Origin: Rhodoplanes roseus
GTDB taxonomy: Bacteria; Pseudomonadota; Alphaproteobacteria; Rhizobiales; Xanthobacteraceae
DNA length: 35,630 nucleotides
Assembly: GCF_003258865.1 (NCBI RefSeq)
Contig: NZ_NPEX01000008.1
Coordinates: forward strand, 1-35,630
Direction: 5' to 3'
Of this stretch, positions 1 to 8,179 are shown in pieces. The notes under the pieces are model-generated. The model had not been told where the DNA came from. It was given only the letters and a program-made list of their open reading frames with translations, and ran no database searches. Both the position numbers and the translations under genes were made by a program. Numbering within the stretch: the first letter of the stretch is position 1; each line of letters begins with the position of its first letter.

Positions 1-85
1 TAGCCCGCATGGAGCCCGCAGGGCGGAATGCGGGACCCCCGGGCGCAAGCGCCGCCCCGCATTCCGTTTCACTTCATGCGGGCTA
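1..85. repeat. large interrupted palindrome, intergenic repeat element
   Basis: Two nested perfect inverted repeats are visible. The outer arms are TAGCCCGCATG (1-11) and CATGCGGGCTA (75-85). The inner arms are CGGAATGCGGG (24-34) and CCCGCATTCCG (56-66). At the centre is a GGCG-CAAG-CGCC hairpin (42-53). The architecture, long arms opening with TAGCCCG and closing with CGGGCTA, resembles short palindromic repeats scattered between genes in Hyphomicrobiales. It starts at the first base of the window, so it may extend further left. It could act as the terminator of an upstream gene. The family assignment rests on resemblance; the palindrome itself is certain. Confidence 0.75.
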
Positions 86-174
86 CGGGGCAGAAGGCCG
101 TCCCCCGCCCCCTCGCGCAGCCGCGCCGGACCCACTATCTTGCAGGCGACGCCGCTCGCACCGAAAGAGCCCCG

Positions 175-1593
175 ATGACCGCCACGACCTCCCTGATCGA
201 CCGCGCCGGACTCGACCGGACCCATGTGTCGCGCCTGATCTCGCGCGGGCTGGAGGGGGCCGACGACGGCGAGCTCTATCTCGAATACCGCCAGTCCGAG
301 ATGCTGATGTTCGACAACGGGCGCCTCAAGCAGGCGACCTACGACACCACGCAGGGCTTCGGGCTGCGCGCCGTCAAGGACGAGGCGGTCGGCTACGCCC
401 ATTCCTCCGACATGTCCGAGGAGGCGATCGGCCGGGCCGCCGACGCCGTCAAGGCCGTCAAGGGCGGCTACTCGGGCACGCTGGCGGCCGCCCCGGCGCG
501 CACCAATGCCAAGTTGTACACCGATGCCAATCCGCTCGCCGGCATCGCCTTCGCCGAGAAGGTGAAGCTCTTGGAGGCCATGGACGCCTACACGCGGGCC
601 AAGGATCCGCGGGTGCGCCAGGTGACGGCCAGCGTCGCGGCGTCGTGGCAGGTGGTCGAGATCGTCCGCCCCGACGGCGAGAGCTATCGCGACGTGCGGC
701 CGATGGTGCGGGTCAACGTCTCGGTCGTGGTCGGCGACGGCGACCGCCAGGAGACCGGCAGCCACGGCTATGGCGGACGCGCCACCCTGGAGCAGTTCGT
801 CGGCGAGGCGGCGTGGCGCGGCGCGGCCGACGACGCGGTACGCCAGGCGCTGGTGAACCTCGACTCCGTCCCGGCCCCGGCCGGCGAGATGGACGTGGTG
901 CTCGGCCCCGGCTGGCCCGGCGTGATGCTGCACGAGGCGGTCGGCCACGGGCTGGAAGGCGACTTCAACCGCAAGAAGACCTCGGCCTTCGCCGGCCTGA
1001 TGGGCCAGCAGGTCGCCGCCAAGGGCGTCACCGTGGTCGACGACGGCACCATGGGGTCGCGCCGCGGCTCGCTCTCCATCGACGACGAAGGCACGCCGAC
1101 CAACCGGACCGTGCTGATCGACGACGGGATTCTCGTCGGCTACATGCAGGACCGCCAGAACGCCCGGCTGATGGGCATGCGGCCCACCGGCAACGGGCGG
1201 CGCGAAAGCTTCGCCCATGTGCCGATGCCGCGCATGACCAACACGCTGATGACGGCCGGCGACCGCGACCCGGAGGAGATCCTCGCCTCGGTGAAGAACG
1301 GGCTCTACGCGGTGAGCTTCGGCGGCGGTCAGGTCGACATCACATCGGGCAAGTACGTCTTCCAGTGCACCGAGGCGTACCGCATCGAGGACGGCAAGGT
1401 CGGCGCGCCCGTGAAGGGCGCCATGCTGATCGGCAACGGGCCGACCGATCTCCATCGCATCAGCATGATCGGCAACGACCTGGCGCTCGACCACGGCATC
1501 GGCACCTGCGGCAAGAACGGCCAGGGCGTGCCGGTCGGTGTCGGCCAGCCGACTCTGCGCCTGGACCGCATCACGGTCGGCGGCACCGGCTGA
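175..1593 (+). CDS. tldD: metalloprotease TldD
   Basis: TldD subunit of the TldD/TldE (PmbA) zinc metalloprotease, a cytoplasmic protease that in other bacteria matures modified peptides and degrades unfolded peptides. The protein is 472 residues, the usual TldD length. The active-site helix HEAVGHGLEGD, matching the HExxxH zinc motif of the TldD subunit, is visible near residue 250. The C-terminal part carries the family glycine-rich segments such as GGGQVDITSG. The ATG at 175 is chosen because the family starts there; the open frame to its left runs back into the palindromic repeat. Upstream is only a weak GAAAGAG ribosome site. The TldE partner is not in the window, as is common. No operon partner is evident: the next gene begins about 140 bases downstream and is unrelated. 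Confidence 0.95.
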   Translation: MTATTSLIDRAGLDRTHVSRLISRGLEGADDGELYLEYRQSEMLMFDNGRLKQATYDTTQGFGLRAVKDEAVGYAHSSDMSEEAIGRAADAVKAVKGGYSGTLAAAPARTNAKLYTDANPLAGIAFAEKVKLLEAMDAYTRAKDPRVRQVTASVAASWQVVEIVRPDGESYRDVRPMVRVNVSVVVGDGDRQETGSHGYGGRATLEQFVGEAAWRGAADDAVRQALVNLDSVPAPAGEMDVVLGPGWPGVMLHEAVGHGLEGDFNRKKTSAFAGLMGQQVAAKGVTVVDDGTMGSRRGSLSIDDEGTPTNRTVLIDDGILVGYMQDRQNARLMGMRPTGNGRRESFAHVPMPRMTNTLMTAGDRDPEEILASVKNGLYAVSFGGGQVDITSGKYVFQCTEAYRIEDGKVGAPVKGAMLIGNGPTDLHRISMIGNDLALDHGIGTCGKNGQGVPVGVGQPTLRLDRITVGGTG

Positions 1594-1736
1594 CGCAGCG
1601 GCGCCGCGCGCCATCCTGCCGCGAAGAGTCGTTCGGGCGCAGGCCGCGCTTGCTGCCCTCGCCGACCATGGTATTGCTGGGCGCAGTCGGAATGCTTCGA
1701 AATCGTTTCGGAGCGGCGCGCGTGCCCGAGCCGGAC

Positions 1737-3029
1737 ATGGTCGATTCTGCGCTCGTGATCGCTTCGCCGTGGCCGCGCTGCGGCAGCGCGAACATCTTCG
1801 CGGCGCAGTGCCTCTACCTCGCGACCCGCGGATTCCGGACCGCGCTGCTGCTCGGCCCGCATCTCCCGATCCATCGCGCGAAATACCGCGGCTATTGGGA
1901 CGGGATTCTCGATGCGATGCGGTACGACGGGGTCGATCTCGTCGCCCGGGCCGCAGTCGACCGGCGGATGCGACGCGGGCGCTCGCTGAGCTACTTCCAG
2001 TGGCTCGCCGCCGGCCGCGACTCGCAGCTCGCCGTGATGGACCGCTACACGGCCGCAGCCGTCCCGCCCGACACGATCGGCGACTTCCTGGACGCCCATC
2101 CGCCGCGCGTCGTGCTCGTCAATCACTGCTTTCAGATGGGGCTGGCACGGCGGATCCTGCACCGGCTCGCGCGTTCCGGCCGCCCGCGGCCGCTCGTCCT
2201 GCTCGAGACCCACGACGTGCAGGCCGCGCTGTACGCCGACGGCCGGATCGACAACGTCTTCACCAGACGTCCCGACGCGCGTGCCCGGCTCGACCAGGAC
2301 GAGCTCCGGCTGTCCGCCGGCGCCGACGCCTATACGCATGTGACCGAGGGCGACATGGCCTATTTCGCGCCCCGCCTGCCCGGGCGCCATCACCTGGTCC
2401 ACGCGACCCTGACGCCGGCGACCGAACGCCGGCTGCTCGAGGTGCGCGCGGCGGAGCAGCCACGATACGACTTCGCCTTCGTCGGCGACACGAACCCGGG
2501 GAACGAGGCGAGTCTCGTCTGGTTCCTGAGCGAGGTCGCCCCGCATCTCGATCCGTCGTGCCGCATCGCCATCGCGGGGCGCATCGGCCCTCGTGTCGCG
2601 GAGGTGCGTCCCGACCTGTTCGCCCGCCACAGGGACTGGTTTCTCGGGCAGGTCGCCGACGTGATCCCGGTCTACGAGCAGACCGCCGTGATGATCATTC
2701 CGACCCGGTTCGGCACCGGCATCTCGATCAAGACCATCGAGGCGCTGGCGGCCGGCCACCCGATCGTCGCCACCGAAGCGGCGCTGCGCGGCCTTTGGGG
2801 GAACGCGCGGCCGCCCTCCATCGTCTGCGCCGAGGACGGCATCGGCTTCGCCCGCGCCATGACGGAGACGCTGCGTCGGCGCACCGAGCTGCAGGGCGCG
2901 TCGCGGGCGCTCTATCGCGCGCAGTTCTCCAATGACGCGTTCTTCGCGCGCTGGGACGCGGTGCTGTCGGGCGGCGTCGTGCCGGAGCGGTCCGCTCGCG
3001 TCCCCGATCTCGCCGCGATCCGGTGCTAG
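1737..3029 (+). CDS. GT-B fold glycosyltransferase (family 4-like), copy 1
   Basis: Predicted nucleotide-sugar-dependent glycosyltransferase, 430 residues, cytoplasmic. The C-terminal donor-binding half holds the family motif FGTGISIKTIEAL (about 325-337), with E335 in the conserved Glu position and PIVAT following. The first Glu of the classic E-x7-E pair is replaced, as in the Glyco_trans_1_4-type subgroup. The N-terminal half begins with ASPWPRCGSANIF, also the opening of a close paralogue at 6250-7575; the two align over their whole length. The ATG at 1737 matches the paralogue's start. A GTG at 1722, with GGAG eight bases upstream, is an alternative adding five residues, and further upstream ATGs exist at 1668 and 1692. 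Signal peptidase I follows 35 bases downstream on the same strand. The sugar and acceptor are unknown. Confidence 0.85.
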   Translation: MVDSALVIASPWPRCGSANIFAAQCLYLATRGFRTALLLGPHLPIHRAKYRGYWDGILDAMRYDGVDLVARAAVDRRMRRGRSLSYFQWLAAGRDSQLAVMDRYTAAAVPPDTIGDFLDAHPPRVVLVNHCFQMGLARRILHRLARSGRPRPLVLLETHDVQAALYADGRIDNVFTRRPDARARLDQDELRLSAGADAYTHVTEGDMAYFAPRLPGRHHLVHATLTPATERRLLEVRAAEQPRYDFAFVGDTNPGNEASLVWFLSEVAPHLDPSCRIAIAGRIGPRVAEVRPDLFARHRDWFLGQVADVIPVYEQTAVMIIPTRFGTGISIKTIEALAAGHPIVATEAALRGLWGNARPPSIVCAEDGIGFARAMTETLRRRTELQGASRALYRAQFSNDAFFARWDAVLSGGVVPERSARVPDLAAIRC

Positions 3030-3064
3030 CCAGCCGGATCGCGTGATCTGCGGAGACCCGTCCC

Positions 3065-3838
3065 ATGCCCCATCAGGATCGACCGTCGTCATCCAGGCCG
3101 CTGCGCCCCTGGCTGCGCAGCCTCGGCGAGATCGCGGCCGCGCTCGTGGTGATCACGGTCGGCAAGGCGGCGATCGCCGAGCCTTATTACGTGCCGTCCG
3201 GCTCGATGGAGCCGACGCTGCTGATCGGCGACGGGCTGCTCGCCACCAAGTATCCTTACGGCTACAGCTCGGCGTCGCTGCCGGCGAGCCTCGTGCTGCC
3301 GCGCACCGAGCGGCTGTTCGGCGCCGTGCCGGAGCGCGGCGACATCGTCGTGTTCCGCTGGTCCGGCGACCGCTCTCAGGTGTGGGTGAAGCGGGTCGTC
3401 GGCCTGCCGGGCGAGCGCATCGAGATGCGGGCCGGCCAGCTGTGGATCGACGGGCGCCCGGTCCGCCTGCAGCCGGATGGCGAGAGCGCCATCGAGAACG
3501 GCGACGGCTCGACCATTTCGGCGCAGCGCTATGTCGAGACGCTGCCGAACGGGCGCGAGCATCCGATCCTGAAGCTCGCCGGCCGCCAGCCCCTCGACGA
3601 CATGCCGGCCGTCACGGTGCCGCCCGGCCATCTGTTCGTGATGGGCGACAACCGCGACGACTCGGCCGACAGCCGGGTCGCGGTCGACCAGGGCGGCGCC
3701 GGGGCGCTGCCGGTCGCGGACGTGATCGGCCGCGTCGATGCGGTGGTCGGCTCGTGGAATCCGGCGGTGACGCGCGGCCCGGCCTGGGAGTGGCCGGCGG
3801 GCCTGCGGCTGTCGCGCTTCTTCAGCGCCGTGCGCTGA
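3065..3838 (+). CDS. lepB: signal peptidase I
   Basis: Type I signal peptidase, which cleaves signal peptides on the outer face of the cytoplasmic membrane. Length is 257 residues. One N-terminal membrane segment (about 20-38) precedes the catalytic serine in PSGSMEPTL (Ser47) and the general-base lysine in KRVVGLPGE (Lys109). The conserved box GDNRDDSADSR lies at 194-204. All catalytic elements are intact. The ATG at 3065 has GGAGA upstream. In many Hyphomicrobiales the housekeeping lepB sits with acpS, rnc and era; here it lies between glycosyltransferase genes, so it may be a second copy. It converges with the radical SAM gene, with only 18 bases between the stops. Confidence 0.93.
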   Translation: MPHQDRPSSSRPLRPWLRSLGEIAAALVVITVGKAAIAEPYYVPSGSMEPTLLIGDGLLATKYPYGYSSASLPASLVLPRTERLFGAVPERGDIVVFRWSGDRSQVWVKRVVGLPGERIEMRAGQLWIDGRPVRLQPDGESAIENGDGSTISAQRYVETLPNGREHPILKLAGRQPLDDMPAVTVPPGHLFVMGDNRDDSADSRVAVDQGGAGALPVADVIGRVDAVVGSWNPAVTRGPAWEWPAGLRLSRFFSAVR

Positions 3839-3856
3839 GACCGTCCGGCACCGGCG

Positions 3857-4969
3857 TCACGCCTCCGCGGGGGCGCGCACCGGCAGGCTGTAGGCGGCCG
3901 GCGACAGGGTGCTGCCGATGCGGCGGACGCTGTGGCTGATGCCGCAGAGCCGGTTGCACTTGCGCATCTCGCAGCGGATGTCGTTCGCGGACAGCCAGAA
4001 CTTCCTCAGGTCGCCTTCGGCGCGCAGCGGCACGCCGCGGAAGTCGGTCGAGAAGCACAGGCGCGCCGTGCCGTAATGGTCGACCATCACGTTGCGCTCG
4101 TAGGTGTTGCAGATGTGGGCGCGGGTGCGGGTCGGCGCGCCCCAGCCCTTCTCGTAATGCTGCCCCGCCGCGATCGACTCCACATACATGCGCACATTGG
4201 CGAGCCAGACCGGATTGAGGCCGAGCCCGAAGCGCTCGTCGCAGCGGCGGATCTCGGCGACGAGGTCGTCCGGATCCATCTTGTGATGGGCGGCGAAGAA
4301 ATGATCGACCTCGGTGTCCCCGAACGACGGCTGCAGGAAATTGAGCTTCAGCTTGTCGGCCTTCAGGTCGTTGAGCACGAAGTCGTAGAACGGCTCGAGC
4401 TCGCGATGGTTCTCGTCGAAGATCAGCCCCATCACATAGATGCGGCTGGTGCTGCCGGTGCGGTCGCGCGCCGCCTTCAGCAGCCGGACGGCGCGGCACG
4501 CCTTGTCGAAGGCGCCGGGCACGCCACGGGTGCGATCGTGCAGATCGGGACGGTGGCTGTTGAGTGAGATCGAGATCTCGTGCGGCCCTTCGGTCACCAT
4601 CCGCTCCGCCATCGCGTCGGTGCGGATGCGCGTGCCGTTGACCACCGACAGGCAGGTCAGGCCGACGCTGCGGCAATGGCCGGCGACGTCGAAATAGTCC
4701 TCGAGATCGAGCATCGACTCGCCGCCGCAGATCACCACGGCACCGGCGGGATTCATGGCGGCGAACTCGGAGAGCACGCGGCGGCGGCCGGCACGGTCCA
4801 GATAGTTCGCCTTGTCGGCGTCATCGGTGTGCCAGAAGCTGCAGTGCTCGCATTTGAGATTGCAGCGGCTGTTGATCAGCAGGAACAGGAACCGCGGCGG
4901 ATCGATGCGCGCATCGAAACCGCCGGTCGGCTCGTCACGCGACATCGCTCGCTTGAGAAAGTGAAACAT
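3857..4969 (-). CDS. radical SAM protein with C-terminal cysteine-rich region
   Basis: Radical S-adenosylmethionine enzyme of 370 residues and unknown substrate. The 4Fe-4S motif CNLKCEHC gives Cys36, Cys40 and Cys43, preceded by a hydrophobic strand. An ICGGES stretch matches the glycine-rich SAM-binding loop. The C-terminal third contains spaced cysteines (HICNTYERN, RLCFSTD, RCEMRKCNRLCGISH) that look like ligands for an auxiliary cluster, as in SPASM/twitch proteins. The ATG at 4969 is preferred because GGGAGAG lies just upstream. A GTG at 5023, directly after the GT2 stop, would add 18 residues and couple translation. It is the second gene of a two-gene unit with the GT2 gene, suggesting modification of a glycan or glycosylated product (inference). 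Confidence 0.85.
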   Translation of the reverse strand: MFHFLKRAMSRDEPTGGFDARIDPPRFLFLLINSRCNLKCEHCSFWHTDDADKANYLDRAGRRRVLSEFAAMNPAGAVVICGGESMLDLEDYFDVAGHCRSVGLTCLSVVNGTRIRTDAMAERMVTEGPHEISISLNSHRPDLHDRTRGVPGAFDKACRAVRLLKAARDRTGSTSRIYVMGLIFDENHRELEPFYDFVLNDLKADKLKLNFLQPSFGDTEVDHFFAAHHKMDPDDLVAEIRRCDERFGLGLNPVWLANVRMYVESIAAGQHYEKGWGAPTRTRAHICNTYERNVMVDHYGTARLCFSTDFRGVPLRAEGDLRKFWLSANDIRCEMRKCNRLCGISHSVRRIGSTLSPAAYSLPVRAPAEA

Positions 4970-5025
4970 CGGCTCTCCCGCTCGCAACCTGGCCACCGGC
5001 ACCGACGAACGCACGTCCGACACGC

Positions 5026-6114
5026 TCAGCGGCGCTTGCGCCTCAGCCAGCGCCGCTTGAAGCCCTGGAGCCGCCGCCGCCGCATCCAGGCCGACAGCAC
5101 CGCATCACCGACGGCCGTGGCCAGCGCATCCCGGTTGCGAGCCACGGCAGCATCCAGAGTACCACGCCGGCCACCCACGGCAAGATAGGCGTCGATCTGC
5201 TCCAGCACGGTCCAGTAGGTATCGAGAGACCAGAAACGCACCACCATGGCGGGCGCATCGCGCGTGTACATCTCGAGCAGCGAGGGTACGATCTGATCAG
5301 ACAGCTCCGACCCGGTGCGCATCTCGCGCACATTGGCGAGCTGGGCGTGCCGCGTGCCGCGGTTCTCGCCGTGCAGGTTGTAGACCGACAGCGGCCGGTC
5401 GATCAGCACGCCGCCGCAGCGCTGCCCGATGGCGATGCAGAAGAACGTATCGGCGCAGATCGTCAGGCCGGCGAGCTCCGGAGACCGCACGAACAGATCC
5501 ACGGCGTCGCGCCGGAACATGTTCGCGGTACCGGGTGACCAGCACCAGCCGAGCTGCCCCGCCGGGACGTGAACCAAGCCGTCGAGCACGTCGGGACCGG
5601 GGCGGTCGAGGGTCCACGGGCCGGCGGGTGCCGGCGGCACCGGCCGGTACCGGCCCGCCGGGCCGGCCGTGTCCCGCATCACGTGGTCGTTCAGGGCCTG
5701 CCCCGTGCAAACGACCAGACGGCCGTCCACGACCTGATAGATGTCGCTCGACGACAGCCCAGGATGGCTCCGGGCCGACAGATGGACATAGACATGGGTG
5801 GCGACGAAATCCTCGGACAGAAGGTCGTCGGCATCCATGAAGACGACGTACTGGCCGCGGCTCGCCTCGAAGCCGGCCCGGCAGGCCGCTCCCTGGCCGC
5901 CGTTCTGGTCGCGCCGGATCACCACGAGGTCCGGCCACTCGGCCTGGATCGCCGCCAGCACGGCCGAGCTGTCGTCAGTCGACGCGTCGTCGACCACGAT
6001 GCACTCAGTCGCCTGATAGCTCTGGGCCCGGACCGAGCCGACCGCCGCGGGCAGGAACCGACCGTAATTGTGGTTGGTGACGACGATGCTGACCAGCGGA
6101 AGCGGAAGCTGCAT
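5026..6114 (-). CDS. family 2 glycosyltransferase
   Basis: GT-A fold glycosyltransferase of 362 residues that should transfer a sugar from a nucleotide donor. The N-terminus shows the family hallmark LVSIVVTNHNYGRFLPAAV, then CIVVDDASTDDS. The metal-binding motif MDADD lies around residue 115. A middle segment, WCWSPGTANMFRRDAV, resembles the acceptor loop. The C-terminus ends in a very basic tail rich in Arg and Lys, which may bind membrane phospholipid or nucleic acid. The ATG at 6114 has AGGA seven bases upstream; a GTG at 6156 is possible but poorly supported. It runs divergently from the second GT-B gene and is followed by the radical SAM gene, probably co-transcribed. Confidence 0.87.
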   Translation of the reverse strand: MQLPLPLVSIVVTNHNYGRFLPAAVGSVRAQSYQATECIVVDDASTDDSSAVLAAIQAEWPDLVVIRRDQNGGQGAACRAGFEASRGQYVVFMDADDLLSEDFVATHVYVHLSARSHPGLSSSDIYQVVDGRLVVCTGQALNDHVMRDTAGPAGRYRPVPPAPAGPWTLDRPGPDVLDGLVHVPAGQLGWCWSPGTANMFRRDAVDLFVRSPELAGLTICADTFFCIAIGQRCGGVLIDRPLSVYNLHGENRGTRHAQLANVREMRTGSELSDQIVPSLLEMYTRDAPAMVVRFWSLDTYWTVLEQIDAYLAVGGRRGTLDAAVARNRDALATAVGDAVLSAWMRRRRLQGFKRRWLRRKRR

Positions 6115-6249
6115 GCATTGGTCCTGGGCCGCAGGGGGCCGGCCCGCCTCGGCCACCGGAAGGTGATTGGCGACCGGTGAAGCTCCGTGTTAGTTTGTTT
6201 CTGTAAAATTCAGAACCGTTGCGCGCAAGCGCGGAAAAAAACTGCCTGC
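6115..6249. promoter_or_regulatory. divergent promoter region with a 17-bp dyad
   Basis: Region between the leftward GT2 gene and the rightward GT-B paralogue. It holds a locally AT-rich patch, unusual in this GC-rich window. The patch contains a perfect dyad TTCTG-N7-CAGAA (6199-6215), a TAAAAT -10-like hexamer (6204-6209) inside that dyad, and the 10-bp palindrome TTGCGCGCAA (6219-6228). No convincing -35 box is seen at standard spacing. A regulator controlling both transcription units could bind here; this is inference from position and symmetry only. Confidence 0.4.
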
Positions 6250-7575
6250 ATGGTCGCTTCCGCGCTCGTCGTCGCATCGCCCTGGCCCCGGTCCGGCAGC
6301 GCCAACATCTTTTCGGCCCAGGCCCGCTATTTCGCCTCCCGCGGCTACAAGACGGCGATGCTACTGAGCCCGCATCTCGCCGTCCAGCGAAGCAAGTACA
6401 CGCACGTCTGGGAGCACGCCCGCGCCACCATGGCGAGCGGCGATCTCGACCTGATGTGTTGCGCCACCGCCACCGGCCGGATGAAGCCATGGCGGTCGCG
6501 GAGCTTCTTCGAATGGCTGGCGAACGGCCGCGACTCCCAGCTCGCCGTCATGGCGCGCTACAGCGCCGCCAACGCGCTGCCGCCGGAGCTCGACGCGTTC
6601 CTCGACGCGCATCCGCCCCGCGTCCTCCTGGTCAATCACTGCTTCCAGATGGGAATGGCGGCCACCGTGCTGCGCCGCCTCGCCGCCCGCGGCCTGCCGC
6701 GCCCGCGCCTGGTGCTGGAGACTCACGACGTCCAGGCCGACCTCTACGCCCGGGGCCGGGTCGAGAACGTGTTTCGTCGCCAGCCGGACGAGTGGGCGAC
6801 ACTCGCCCGCGACGAGCTGCGCGTCGCCACGCCGGCCGACATGTTCACGCATGTGTCGGAGCGCGATCTCGCCTACTTCTCGGCACGGCTTCCCGGCCGG
6901 CACAATCTGGTGTTGGGGACGCTCGCCCCCGCCGCCGAGCGCGAGCTGCTGGCGATCGGCGACCCAGGCCCGGAGGCGTACGACTTCGTCTATGTCGGCA
7001 ACAACAATCCCGGCAACGAGGTCAGCCTGATCTGGTTCTTGAACGAGGTGGCGCCGCGCCTCGACCCGTCCGTGCGGGTCGCCGTCGTCGGGCGCATCGG
7101 CCAGCATCTGAGCGCGATGCAGCCGGCGCTGTTCGCCCGCTGGGCGCACTGGTTCGTCGGCGAGGTCGAGACCGTCACCGCCATCTACGAGCGGGCCGGC
7201 GTGGTGATCCTGCCGACCAAGTTCGGGACCGGAATCTCGATCAAGGCGATCGAGGCCCTGGCGACCGGACGGCCCGTGGTGGCGACGTCGGACGCGTTGC
7301 GGGCCCTGCCGGCGGGGCTGCACTGCGACGCCATCGCGCGCGCCGACGAGGCGGCCGACTTCGCCGCGGCCATGGCGGATGTCCATGCCCGCAGGGCGAC
7401 GCTGCGCGGGCTGACCCGCGACATCTATATGCAGCGGTTCTCCAACGGAGCCTTCTTCGCCCGCTGGGACGCGGTGCTGGCCGATGTCCCGACCGGGATC
7501 GCCGCCGCGCCGCAGGCCGAACGCCCAGGCGACACGTCGCCTCCCGCCTCGACCCGGCGGTGCGCGCTCGCCTGA
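6250..7575 (+). CDS. GT-B fold glycosyltransferase (family 4-like), copy 2
   Basis: Predicted glycosyltransferase of 441 residues, paralogous to the protein encoded at 1737-3029. Shared landmarks in the same order are ASPWPRxGSANIF at the start, FLDAHPPRV, LVNHCFQMG, LETHDVQA, LPGRH, NPGNE and the donor-site motif FGTGISIK-x-IEAL. The C-terminus is longer than copy 1 and ends in a proline/alanine/arginine-rich tail. The ATG at 6250 is chosen because it aligns with the copy 1 start; the ribosome site is weak, with GGAA 13 bases upstream. A GTG at 6187 opens the frame but would add residues unlike the paralogue. It runs divergently from GT2 and its stop is ten bases from the stop of the convergent next gene. 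Donor and acceptor are unknown. Confidence 0.85.
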   Translation: MVASALVVASPWPRSGSANIFSAQARYFASRGYKTAMLLSPHLAVQRSKYTHVWEHARATMASGDLDLMCCATATGRMKPWRSRSFFEWLANGRDSQLAVMARYSAANALPPELDAFLDAHPPRVLLVNHCFQMGMAATVLRRLAARGLPRPRLVLETHDVQADLYARGRVENVFRRQPDEWATLARDELRVATPADMFTHVSERDLAYFSARLPGRHNLVLGTLAPAAERELLAIGDPGPEAYDFVYVGNNNPGNEVSLIWFLNEVAPRLDPSVRVAVVGRIGQHLSAMQPALFARWAHWFVGEVETVTAIYERAGVVILPTKFGTGISIKAIEALATGRPVVATSDALRALPAGLHCDAIARADEAADFAAAMADVHARRATLRGLTRDIYMQRFSNGAFFARWDAVLADVPTGIAAAPQAERPGDTSPPASTRRCALA

Positions 7576-7585
7576 CCCGCGGCGG

Positions 7586-8179
7586 TCACGAGCCCAGCAG
7601 GCGCCGCGCCCAAGCGAGCGTCGGGGCGGCGTCGAGGAAGGCCCGCACGCGATCCCGCACGGCCGGCGTGATGCCGTCGCCGCCGACCGCCGTCGCCACC
7701 ATCACGTTGCACTGCGCCGAGAAGGCGACGGCCAGCACGATGCCGGCCGGATCGCGGCGCGCGCCGAGCGCATAGGCCCGGCTCCAGCCGACCATGTCGC
7801 CGACCGGATGCGGACGGCCCGACTCGGCGGGGCCGTAGGCCGGCGCGAGCAGATCGACGTCGCCGACCCGGTCCATCTCCTCGTCGTCGGCGACGCCGGT
7901 CGTACAGTTGCAGAAGCCGATCTTGGGGCGGACATAGACGGCGATGTCGCTGCCGCAGTCCGCCGCCGCGCAGCGAAACGCCCGGCCTGTTCCCCACTGG
8001 TCCATCGGGAAAGGCCACGCGGTCTCGGTCCAGCGCGGTTCGGCGGCGCCGTGTCGAGGCGCCTCTGCGCGGCCCGGCGCAGCAGGACCGTCGCTCGCGA
8101 GCGTCGTCGCGAGCAGCAGCGCGATACCGAGCACGACCGCTGCTCGTGCGACGCTCGTCGATGGACCCGTCGATCTCAT
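7586..8179 (-). CDS. small secreted cysteine-containing protein of unknown function
   Basis: Protein of 197 residues that I do not recognise. A basic N-terminus and hydrophobic stretch (ARAAVVLGIALLLATTLA) form a likely signal peptide, placing the rest in the periplasm. The mature part has cysteines in CAAADC and CNCTT, with another in SAQCNVM, suggesting disulfides or metal binding. Acidic and Trp-containing segments (WPFPMDQWGTG, ADDEEMDRVGDVDLL) lie between them. The start at 8179 is preceded by GGGAG five bases upstream, better than the longer open frame to 8578. The gene converges on the second glycosyltransferase and is divergent from the LVIVD gene. No function is inferred. Confidence 0.7.
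   Translation of the reverse strand: MRSTGPSTSVARAAVVLGIALLLATTLASDGPAAPGRAEAPRHGAAEPRWTETAWPFPMDQWGTGRAFRCAAADCGSDIAVYVRPKIGFCNCTTGVADDEEMDRVGDVDLLAPAYGPAESGRPHPVGDMVGWSRAYALGARRDPAGIVLAVAFSAQCNVMVATAVGGDGITPAVRDRVRAFLDAAPTLAWARRLLGS

Noticed and set aside
9-1736. Long open frame continuous with the first glycosyltransferase
   Set aside because: It runs through tldD in another frame with Arg/Pro-rich translation typical of shadow frames in GC-rich DNA; only the part from about 1722 or 1737 shows family similarity.
1737-7575. RiPP biosynthesis cluster from radical SAM plus signal peptidase
   Set aside because: No short precursor peptide with a ribosome site, no RRE domain protein and no dedicated exporter were found beside the radical SAM gene.
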